This document shows positions 16,627 through 24,479 of a stretch of 64,000 bases of DNA, in pieces. The translations under genes and the position numbers were made by a program. The notes beneath the pieces are model-generated. The model saw only the letters and a program-made list of their open reading frames with translations. It did no database searches and was not told the DNA's origin. Source of the stretch: Larkinella sp965227735 (GTDB lineage: Bacteria; Bacteroidota; Bacteroidia; Cytophagales; Spirosomataceae). The first letter of the stretch is position 1. The number at the start of each line of letters is the position of its first letter. The DNA lies in contig NZ_OZ245776.1 in assembly GCF_965227735.1 (NCBI RefSeq), forward strand, positions 2,418,001 through 2,482,000. Reading direction: 5' to 3'.

Positions 16627-18441
16627 TCAATAACCCGGATTCTGCGGGAACTTCGGCCCTTCCACCACCCGGTCGATTTGCGCCTGGGGAATGGGCCGCA
16701 GCATGTGAAAATCCTGGATATTGGTGGCCGCTTCCGGATTCCAGGCTTTCACGCGTCGCACCAGCGAACGGGTCCGGACCAGGTCATGCCACCGTTGCCA
16801 CTCGCCAAAGAGTTCGCGGGTTCGTTCGTCCAGAATAAAGTCGACCGTTACATCAGTCGGTGTAATCGTCATGGCCGTTGCGGCAGCCGCGTTCTGAGCC
16901 GCCGTGTTGGTTTTCCGGAAAGCCGCCCGTTGCCGAACCGTATTCAGCATTGCAGCCGCCTTCGTCGCATCGCCCGCTTTCAGGTAGGCTTCGGCACCCG
17001 TCAAATAGACATCCGCAAAACGGTAGAGCACACAGGGGCGGGTCGACGGATCGTTGAAGTTGGCACCCCGGCTGGGGTCCATGAATTTCTTCAAAGCCGG
17101 ATAAATGCCGTTATCCCACAGGCTGGGCGGAACAACCAGCCCTTTGAAAGGCCGTGTACCGATGAACTGTGGCGCACCTTCCACCTCAAAGTCGGGCAAC
17201 CAAACGGCGGTGTCGGCTCCCACGACGGTGGTATAACCAATGCCCCGCTTGTTGTTGGCGGCCGTAGCGGTGTTCGTAACGGCGGTATTGGAAATATAAA
17301 CCGTATAGAACGAGTTGATAAACCGTGAATCGACATTCCGGTTCGTAAACGCCTGATCCAGAAAGTAGTTTTTCCCGGCATTCGCGCCGGAGGGCCATTT
17401 GTAACTGTTCGGGCGCATCCGGGTATAAGGCCGTCCATACTGCGAATCCCGGATCATCAACGAGGTTCCGCTGTTTACGTAGGCTCCCGCAGCACTTTTG
17501 TAGGAATTGATACCGGTATTGTTGGGATAATTCCAGTTGGTAAACCAGGGCGTCAGATTTTGAGCGGCACCACCACTGGCCCCACTGCCCACAGTATAGT
17601 AGCCAAATTTCGGGTCGAGTACGTGATCGCTGACAAACATGGTTTCTTTCCCATAGTCGTTGGCCGGTACAAACGCATCGCCATAATCCTGCCATAGATC
17701 CAGACCATACGCTGCTTTGTTGGCAACGATGTCCGCACAAATGGTGGCCGCCTGCGTAAAATCAGCCGCCGTATTGTTGAGCCAGCCCCGGGTCAGATAC
17801 GCCTTGGCCAGCAGCAGTTGCGCCACCGGTTTCGTAGCGGCTTTGCCCAGAAATGGGGCGGTTGGCTGGTTGGGCAGATCCGTGGCAGCTTCGGTTAGAT
17901 CCTTGATTATCAACTCATACACCTGAGCAACCGGCTGGCGGGAAGCGGCCTGCGAGGGAACCGTAATAAATTCGGTACTCAGTGGCACATCGCCATAGGT
18001 TTGCACCAGATAGAAGTACCAGAACGCCCGCAAAAATTTGGCCTGTGCCAGGTACTGCTTGCGGGTAGCGTCCGGCAAATCGATCGTCTGACCGTATTGG
18101 AGGACGCCGTTCAGCGTGTTGATGTCCTGAAAAGCAACACTCCAGGCTGAGCCGAAGTTGCTGCTGTTCAGGCCGTTGTATGTATAGGTCGGAGACCCAC
18201 CGCTACTGGCTCCCTGCAAAAACTCATCGGTTCCGGCCTGCATTTCGACCGTGAACCCTTCGGTGCCCCACTGGCCCCGAATGTCGTTGTAGACCCCGGC
18301 AATACCGCCCAATACCCCCGACGGGCTGTTGAAATAGGAAGGAACGATCTGTGATTGGGGATTCTCTTCCAGTATTTTTTCGCAGCCCGTGTTGAGCAAA
18401 GCTGTCAGGCCAATGATGGACCAGATTTTTATCGTTTTCAT
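16627..18441 (-). CDS. SusD/RagB-family outer-membrane glycan-binding lipoprotein
   Basis: The 604-residue protein has a lipobox (LLNTGC, Cys20) followed by the SusD N-terminal signature (ILEENPQSQIVPSYFNSPSG). Repeated tetratricopeptide-like helices and the C-terminal RPIPQAQIDR ending are typical. SusD proteins cap the SusC barrel on the cell surface and bind oligosaccharides before import. The gene lies 14 bp behind susC, as expected for an obligate pair. It is probably specific for xylan-type oligomers, judging by the neighbouring enzymes. Confidence 0.95.
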   Translation of the reverse strand: MKTIKIWSIIGLTALLNTGCEKILEENPQSQIVPSYFNSPSGVLGGIAGVYNDIRGQWGTEGFTVEMQAGTDEFLQGASSGGSPTYTYNGLNSSNFGSAWSVAFQDINTLNGVLQYGQTIDLPDATRKQYLAQAKFLRAFWYFYLVQTYGDVPLSTEFITVPSQAASRQPVAQVYELIIKDLTEAATDLPNQPTAPFLGKAATKPVAQLLLAKAYLTRGWLNNTAADFTQAATICADIVANKAAYGLDLWQDYGDAFVPANDYGKETMFVSDHVLDPKFGYYTVGSGASGGAAQNLTPWFTNWNYPNNTGINSYKSAAGAYVNSGTSLMIRDSQYGRPYTRMRPNSYKWPSGANAGKNYFLDQAFTNRNVDSRFINSFYTVYISNTAVTNTATAANNKRGIGYTTVVGADTAVWLPDFEVEGAPQFIGTRPFKGLVVPPSLWDNGIYPALKKFMDPSRGANFNDPSTRPCVLYRFADVYLTGAEAYLKAGDATKAAAMLNTVRQRAAFRKTNTAAQNAAAATAMTITPTDVTVDFILDERTRELFGEWQRWHDLVRTRSLVRRVKAWNPEAATNIQDFHMLRPIPQAQIDRVVEGPKFPQNPGY

Positions 18442-18455
18442 GATTCGATCCAGGA

Positions 18456-21400
18456 TTAGAATTTAAAGTTTACTCCCAGCGTAAATTGCCGGACGGGTGG
18501 GTTGTTCAGGTTGACGGAAATCTGACGCTCCGGCGTTCCGCGTTCGCTGGCTCCCTGCGGATTCAGGGTCGCCGAACCACTCGCGTAGCTGTTGCCTTCC
18601 GGATCGACGGCCAGATTGTCTTTTACTAGTGGCGAATACAGGATCAGCGGATTGGTGGCGTTGAAATAAACCCGGGCCGAGTTCATACCGATTTTCCGGA
18701 TCAACTGATTGGAAAAGGTATAGCCCAGGTTGATGCTTCGGACTTTAATGAACGAACCGTCGTAGTAGCCCAGCGTAGAGCCAAAATAGGCAACCGCACT
18801 ACCGGCATCCGGTGCGGGGAAGGCGTTGGTCGGGTTGGTTTCGGTCCAGTAGTCGGTTTTCACCTGATTGACCCGGCCCTGGTTGAAGAACGCAAAACCG
18901 CCCGAACCCGTGGAATTCCCCGTCAGATACGGAACAATCACTTTCATGCCCATCCGGGCAAAGGTGACAACCGACAGATCGAAGTTTTTGAAGCTGAACC
19001 GGTTGGTGATACCGCCTTCCCAGGTGGGCTGGAAATTGCCCAGGATCTGCCGGTCAGCCGCATCGATCTTCCCATCGCCATTGAGATCTTCCACCCGGAT
19101 CTGACCCGGAAACTGCGTGGGTGAGGTCTGTTTGGCCAGCGTACCGTTTTCTTTGTCCGAGGTTTGCCAGATGCCGATTTTTTTGTAATCGAAAATGACC
19201 GAAAGCGGCTGGCCCACAAACCATCCCGCCCCTAAATTGGCGAGTTCGGTCGGTGTCGTAAGCTGCGTAATTTTCTCCCGGTTGAAGAAGTACGTCACAT
19301 CGGCACTCCAGTTGAAGCCTTTCGGGTTTCTGAAAATCTCAAACGTCAGCGCGGTTTCCAGCCCCCGGCCTTCCGTGCGGCCCAGGTTTTTCAGAGTCGA
19401 ACCGGCTCCGTTGCTCGGGGGCAGCGGAACAGACAGCAGAATGTTTTTCGTTTGCTGGTGATACCAATCCACCGAACCCGTAATGCGGTTATTCAGGAAG
19501 CCAAAGTCAACACCGATATCCACCTGCGAGGTCGACTGCCAACCCAAACCGGTCGCTGGCAGACTGGTCACCGTGTAGGCCAACTGCTGCCCGGCGGTTC
19601 CCGTTCCGAAGTTGTAGTACCCGGCCGACAACGCGCCCAGCGTTGCGTAGGCGCCCACGTTTCGATTTCCGGACAAACCCCAGCTTCCCCGTAGTTTCAG
19701 GTTTGAGATGAACGGGGCTCCTTTCATGAAGCCTTCCTCGATAATATTCCAGCCAGCACCAATTGCCGGATAGTTAAAATACTGGTTACCAGGCGATAAT
19801 GTCGACGAACCATCGCGTCTCAACGTTAGGGTCAACAGATAGCGGTCATTGTAGCTGTAATTGACCCGACCCATGTAGGAAAGCAGACCGGTTTCGGAAA
19901 AGGAGTTGCCAAAGTCCGAGTTGGCAACGGGCGTTCCGGAAGCCAGCGAGAAATTAGACGTCTTGATGTAATCGGCCGGGACCCCGGTGATCGTAAACCG
20001 GCTGCCCAGCGAATGGTTTTTCGTAATTTCATACAGCCCGGTAACGCCCAGTTTATGTTTCCCAAACGTCTTGTCATAGTACAGCAGGTGCTGGAGGTTG
20101 ATGTCCCAGTATTCAGTGTTGCTGATTTCGGCATTGGAAGACGACTGAACCGTGGCGCTGTTAAAATAGGTCAGCGGGCCATTGTAGCCATTGTAGTTCG
20201 ACTGGCTGAAGTTCAAACCGGCATTCATCCGGTACCGCAGGCCGGGCAGAATATTCACCTCGGCATACAAACTGTTAAACGTCCGCAAGGCCCGCGTACG
20301 GCCCAGATACGAATCTTTCTTGGTCAGAATCGTTAATGGGCTAACCCCAGCGGCATCGATGGAGCCTTCGGCCGGGAACAGGTTGACCGAACCGTCGGCG
20401 TTGTACGGCGCAGCCAGTGGCGTTTGCCGCACCAAACCGCCCGGAATACCGCCACCGCCCGGTGTATTGGTGTAGGTCAGCGTATTCAGCGTGTTCAACC
20501 CAATCTTGATGCGCTTTCCGATCCGCTGGTCGACCGTTGCCCGGATGGTGTAACGTTCAAACTTCTGGCTGGGAATGATGCCGGTTTCATTGAAATACCC
20601 CAGACCCAGCGAATACTGCGTGTTTTCGACCCCACCGACCATGCTCAACTGGTGGTTGGTGTTGAAACCGGGTCGATAAATTAAATCCTGCCAGTTGGTA
20701 GAAACACCGGCCGCCAGGGCATCTTTTTCTTTCTGAGTGAGCGGATAGGCGGTTGTGCCGGGACTGGTGCGGTTGTATTTGGTCGCATCGTCTTTGAACT
20801 GGGCATACTCCGGGCCATTCATGACATTAAACTTGCCCATGATGTTGGTTACCCCGTGGTAGCCGTCATAGCTGAATACCGGTTTTCCGACTTTACCCCG
20901 TTTGGTGGTAATCAGAATAACGCCCCCCGATCCCCGCGACCCATAAATGGCCGTTGCCGAAGCATCTTTCAGAATTTCGAGACTGGCGATGTCATCGGGG
21001 TTGATGTCATTGAGTCCGCCGAAGGGGATTCCATCGACCACCACCAGCGGACCATCGAGCCCGTCGCTCGACCCGGAACTCGTCGTCAGCGTCCGGTTTC
21101 CCCGAATCCGGATTTGCCCCTGAGCACCCGGCGTAGAACCGTTGCTAATGATGGAAACCCCCGCAGCCCGGCCTTTCAACTGGTTCACCAGGTTGGGAGC
21201 CGGAACTTCTTTCAGCGTGGTTTCATTGACCGAAACCACCGAACCCGTCACATCGCGTTTCCGCTGAACGCCATAGCCCACCACCACCACCTCCTCCAGC
21301 GTTTTATCATCTGCAGTCAAAACGACATTGACAACCGTTTGGCTCCCGACGGTTACTTCCCTGGTGGTATAACCGATGTAGGAAAAAATAAGAACCGTGC

Positions 21401-21962
21401 CACTGGCCGACGGCACCGAAATCCGGTAGTCACCATTGCCGTCGGTGGTGGTTCCCCGCGTAGCCGACTTGATCTGAATCGTTACACCCGGTAGCCCTTC
21501 CCCGTTTTCAGCCGTGACTTTCCCCGTGATTTGTACATCCTGGAAGGTCTCGACGGCGTTCTCATCGGAAAGCTTGCCCTGAAGCGGTCCGGGTGGCGTC
21601 GACATTCTTTTGAGTACAATCTGCTGATTGATAATCTCATAGCTGACATTCAGTGGAGTCAGAATCTGGTTTAGAACCACATGAAGCTGCTCATTCTTAG
21701 CCTGGTAAGAAATTTTTCGTTTGGATTGGATAATCTCCCGGCTGAACAGAAACTGCACATCAGCCTGTTCTTCGATGCGTTTGATCACGGTCTCGACATC
21801 CTGATTTTTGGCGGTGAGACTGATTCGTCGGTTCAGGATTTCCTGGCCCCGCACATCGAACGCTACGCTGATGTGAATGAAGGCGAGCGCAAGCAATAGT
21901 TGTAGGCTTGAAAACTTCATAATCCTGACCCAAGCATTGCGGTTTATAGAATAGGAATGCAT
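18456..21962 (-). CDS. SusC/RagA TonB-dependent transporter with STN signalling domain
   Basis: The ATG at 21962 gives 1,168 residues; the frame extends to a TTG at 21989. Layout: signal peptide ending near DVRGQ, STN (secretin/TonB short N-terminal) domain about 42-120, carboxypeptidase-regulatory-like domain about 145-225 (GEGLPGVTIQIK), TonB-box/plug with EEVVVVGYGVQRKRDVTGSV, then a 22-strand barrel ending in Phe (GVNFKF). The STN domain is the part that contacts FecR. So the transporter both imports the glycan and reports it to the ECF sigma factor encoded upstream. Confidence 0.95.
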   Translation of the reverse strand: MHSYSINRNAWVRIMKFSSLQLLLALAFIHISVAFDVRGQEILNRRISLTAKNQDVETVIKRIEEQADVQFLFSREIIQSKRKISYQAKNEQLHVVLNQILTPLNVSYEIINQQIVLKRMSTPPGPLQGKLSDENAVETFQDVQITGKVTAENGEGLPGVTIQIKSATRGTTTDGNGDYRISVPSASGTVLIFSYIGYTTREVTVGSQTVVNVVLTADDKTLEEVVVVGYGVQRKRDVTGSVVSVNETTLKEVPAPNLVNQLKGRAAGVSIISNGSTPGAQGQIRIRGNRTLTTSSGSSDGLDGPLVVVDGIPFGGLNDINPDDIASLEILKDASATAIYGSRGSGGVILITTKRGKVGKPVFSYDGYHGVTNIMGKFNVMNGPEYAQFKDDATKYNRTSPGTTAYPLTQKEKDALAAGVSTNWQDLIYRPGFNTNHQLSMVGGVENTQYSLGLGYFNETGIIPSQKFERYTIRATVDQRIGKRIKIGLNTLNTLTYTNTPGGGGIPGGLVRQTPLAAPYNADGSVNLFPAEGSIDAAGVSPLTILTKKDSYLGRTRALRTFNSLYAEVNILPGLRYRMNAGLNFSQSNYNGYNGPLTYFNSATVQSSSNAEISNTEYWDINLQHLLYYDKTFGKHKLGVTGLYEITKNHSLGSRFTITGVPADYIKTSNFSLASGTPVANSDFGNSFSETGLLSYMGRVNYSYNDRYLLTLTLRRDGSSTLSPGNQYFNYPAIGAGWNIIEEGFMKGAPFISNLKLRGSWGLSGNRNVGAYATLGALSAGYYNFGTGTAGQQLAYTVTSLPATGLGWQSTSQVDIGVDFGFLNNRITGSVDWYHQQTKNILLSVPLPPSNGAGSTLKNLGRTEGRGLETALTFEIFRNPKGFNWSADVTYFFNREKITQLTTPTELANLGAGWFVGQPLSVIFDYKKIGIWQTSDKENGTLAKQTSPTQFPGQIRVEDLNGDGKIDAADRQILGNFQPTWEGGITNRFSFKNFDLSVVTFARMGMKVIVPYLTGNSTGSGGFAFFNQGRVNQVKTDYWTETNPTNAFPAPDAGSAVAYFGSTLGYYDGSFIKVRSINLGYTFSNQLIRKIGMNSARVYFNATNPLILYSPLVKDNLAVDPEGNSYASGSATLNPQGASERGTPERQISVNLNNPPVRQFTLGVNFKF

Positions 21963-22167
21963 AAGTTTGCGTGCTTTGTTGTTCTTCAATTAGTTAGGAA
22001 TGGCAAAAGTGTTCCCGACCCCTTGCGTAAAGGGATAATGTGTGGTGGAACGCACATGATTTGGGAAGCGTACAGGCGATGGTGTTGGAAGCACTGTCGC
22101 CTATTTCCGGCAGGAAAGAGATGGGTTTCTAGTTCATGTTACCTGGCTTTGGTTAAGAGTTAAAAAA
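21963..22167. other. Gap between fecR and susC with a hairpin
   Basis: No gene is seen. An 11-bp near-perfect stem (AGGCGATGGTG 22074-22084 / CACTGTCGCCT 22092-22102) has a 7-base loop and no T-run. A separate ECF-dependent promoter for susC could lie here but no consensus is known to me for this sigma factor. Confidence 0.4.
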
Positions 22168-23241
22168 TCAATTACAACCCTGGCTGTGGATGACCACCTG
22201 ATTGTCTGCCAGTTCAAAAGTAGAGGCCGTCGTTAGGCAGATGAGCCGGACTTTTTCAAGGAAAGGCACATCATTGAGTTGTCCGGTAAAGGTGCAGTTT
22301 TTCAGCAGGCTCCGGTCATAGTGAATGGGCATATGGTAGCTCGCTTCCAACTGATCAAAGATCTCCGTAACGGGCGTGTAATTGAACGCAAATGGTTGAG
22401 CCAGCGGGGCAGATGGCGGTTCTTTCTCCAGAAAATGTTCGTGCCGGACCAGCTTCTCCGCACTGGCATTCAGCCGAAGTTCTTCGTTTACCGTCAGCAG
22501 GACGGTTTTGCCCGGCGATTTAACGGAAGAAACCGCAACTTTACCCGTTTTTACTTTGACAAACGCCGTAGACTCCTTATCATAAGACCGTACCTGAAAA
22601 CAGGTTCCCAGCACTTTGGTCGTTAGGTTGGACGTGTAAACGATAAACGGTTTCGCCGGGTTTTTGGCCACTTCAAAAAAGCCTTCACCCTGAAGATACA
22701 CTTCCCGAACCGCCCGATGCGTCTGTTTGCGAAACCGGATCTGGCTATCGGGCGACAGCAGAACCGAGGAGTTATCGGGCAACACAACCACCAGCGACTG
22801 CCCCGTACCATTCTTCACCAGTTTCCAGTCATTCCCACTTACCGGCTGTTTTTCCTGCCTGCTGATCACGCGGCCTGTCTGAAAACCGGGCTGATCCAAT
22901 TGCCACCAGACCAGCAAAATCACCACGGCCGCTGCGGTGGCCCAGCGCCCCCAGCGTCCGCGAAAGAGCGGTTTGATAACCGGAGAAGAGTCTGGCAATT
23001 GATCCAGAATATCGTCCGCTTTCTCTTTGGCCTGTTTCCGCGAAGGCGCAGCGGTTTTGCCCTGAATGACCAGAAAGGTAGCCACAGCCTGCTCGTAGAG
23101 TTCCCATTTATCCGGATTCTGAGCCAGCCACGCCCGCCAAAAAACCTGATCTTCCGGTCGTTTTTCCAGCATCCAGCGCCGGAAAGCGTCGCTTTCCAGG
23201 AAATCCTCAACGGTCGAAAAACGTTCGAAAGGAAAGTGCAT
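22168..23241 (-). CDS. FecR-family anti-sigma factor
   Basis: The 357-residue inner-membrane protein has a cytoplasmic N-terminal segment (about 1-95) for sigma binding and one transmembrane helix at about 99-113 (ATAAAVVILLVWW). A periplasmic FecR domain covers about 145-255 (SVLLSPDSQIRFRKQ, GEGFFEVAKNPAKPF, VLGTCFQVRSY) and a C-terminal DUF4974-like STN-type domain about 285-355. It should hold the upstream ECF sigma factor until the STN domain of the neighbouring SusC signals substrate. Confidence 0.93.
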   Translation of the reverse strand: MHFPFERFSTVEDFLESDAFRRWMLEKRPEDQVFWRAWLAQNPDKWELYEQAVATFLVIQGKTAAPSRKQAKEKADDILDQLPDSSPVIKPLFRGRWGRWATAAAVVILLVWWQLDQPGFQTGRVISRQEKQPVSGNDWKLVKNGTGQSLVVVLPDNSSVLLSPDSQIRFRKQTHRAVREVYLQGEGFFEVAKNPAKPFIVYTSNLTTKVLGTCFQVRSYDKESTAFVKVKTGKVAVSSVKSPGKTVLLTVNEELRLNASAEKLVRHEHFLEKEPPSAPLAQPFAFNYTPVTEIFDQLEASYHMPIHYDRSLLKNCTFTGQLNDVPFLEKVRLICLTTASTFELADNQVVIHSQGCN

Positions 23242-23334
23242 TGGTACTATTCGGCTGTTTTTATTGATAGTATGAAGACTTTGCCCGCCGATACCCTCCT
23301 CAAAGCGAATTTTTTTGAGAAAAAATACAAAATC

Positions 23335-23898
23335 TCACGGCCATAGCTGGACAAACCACCGATTGCGAAGTTTGCCGAGTGCTTTTTGCAAGAAATTGGA
23401 GACCGATTGCCGGTTTACGCGCATCACTTCGGCAATCTCGGGGATGGATAAATTTTCGTAGTAGCGCAGATACAGGGCCTCCCGTTCACGGGCGGGTAAG
23501 GTCGCCAGTTGATCCTGAATGGTCTTTGTCATACCAGCCAGTGACTCCTGACGGATCAGTAAGGTTTCGGAATCGACTTCGTCGATTCCGGAGTTGTCCC
23601 AATCCAACTCTTCGAATTTCCAACGTTTTTGGACCCGTAAATACTGAAGGATGTGGTTCCGGAGGGCCTTCAACAGATAGTGTCTGATGCAGCCTGTCTC
23701 ATTGATCTGCAAGCGGTTTTGCCAGAGTTGCAGAAAAAGCTCCTGAATACAGTCTTCAACCACAGCTTCATCCACCATAAATTTCAGCCCATAGTGTTTC
23801 AACGCGCCATAATAGCACTCGACCAACCGGCCTAAGGCCTGTTTTTCTCCCTCACGAAAGGATTGCCATAACGCTTGATCCTGGGCTTGAGAAGTCAT
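23335..23898 (-). CDS. ECF RNA polymerase sigma factor
   Basis: The ATG at 23898 (MTSQAQDQALW) gives 187 residues; the longer frame has no sigma homology before it. Region 2 is at about 25-95 (CYYGALKHYGLKFMVDEAVVEDCIQELFLQLW) and region 4 at about 125-180 (LPAREREALYLRYYENLSIPEIAEVM, then RQSVSNFLQKAL helix-turn-helix). It is the partner of the FecR encoded 93 bp downstream and should turn on the susC-to-PQQ-dehydrogenase gene set. Confidence 0.93.
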   Translation of the reverse strand: MTSQAQDQALWQSFREGEKQALGRLVECYYGALKHYGLKFMVDEAVVEDCIQELFLQLWQNRLQINETGCIRHYLLKALRNHILQYLRVQKRWKFEELDWDNSGIDEVDSETLLIRQESLAGMTKTIQDQLATLPAREREALYLRYYENLSIPEIAEVMRVNRQSVSNFLQKALGKLRNRWFVQLWP

Positions 23899-24390
23899 GG
23901 AGCTTACTGGAATAATGACTGATAAAGGAAAAAACGGGTTAGCTGAATCGTACTGTGGCGACCTCACCCGTATCACGTGTCAAATTTCCCACAGGAGATT
24001 TCCAGCCGATCCGGAAACGCCGGTAAACCCTCCGACGGCGAGCAGACCCATCCTGTTGAAGCGGAAAATTTAGCATGAGTAAAAGGTGTCGTACGAACGT
24101 AATTTAATAACTGTAAAGTTGACGTTTATTTTTTAATTGTCAATAAGACAATTAATGTTTTTGAAAAAAAATTTTCTTATTGGCACGAATAATAGAATTA
24201 TACCAAGTTTTCCCGGGCGGCTATGCTACGAATTGGGAGGACCGTTCAACCTGGCAGCTTCAGGCTGGCGATGCATCTCGCCCTCCATTTTGCGGTAAAA
24301 AAATCCCCGCTTCCGCGGGCAATTCCTTCTTTAGAATAGACAGGCAAATGCCTTAATAGATTTTAACTATTTAAATATAGAATTTATCGA

Positions 24391-24422
24391 TTGGTATTAT
24401 TTCCGCCAATAACATAATTTTA
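24391..24422 (+). promoter_or_regulatory. Possible katG promoter
   Basis: TTG at 24391-24393 and TAATTTTA at 24415-24422 are separated by 21 bases. This approaches the Bacteroidota pattern TTG-N19-TAnnTTTG, with the last G missing. The match is moderate. Confidence 0.3.
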
Positions 24423-24427
24423 TCCCA

Positions 24428-24447
24428 CTGCACCCAATCCGGTGCAG
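24428..24447 (+). promoter_or_regulatory. Inverted repeat in katG leader
   Basis: CTGCACC-CAATCC-GGTGCAG is a perfect 7-bp-arm palindrome ending 32 bases before the katG ATG. It could be an operator just downstream of the promoter or an mRNA hairpin near the ribosome entry site. Confidence 0.4.
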
Positions 24448-24479
24448 GCATCTATCGATTTAACACAGAACGTATCGAA

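Larger units (their letters stand above)
23899..24479. other. 580-bp intergenic region between divergent sigma factor and katG
   Basis: No gene is seen. It is AT-rich in its middle. Three structures stand out: a perfect 9-bp palindrome TTAATTGTC-AATAA-GACAATTAA at 24133-24155, a small CCCGC/GCGGG hairpin near 24304-24319, and the katG leader hairpin described separately. The palindrome is suited to a dimeric regulator but does not match a box I know. Confidence 0.5.

Noticed and set aside
22832..23346. Plus-strand frames opposite fecR and the sigma factor
   Set aside because: The minus-strand ECF/FecR pair has full domain support; the opposite frames are shadows.
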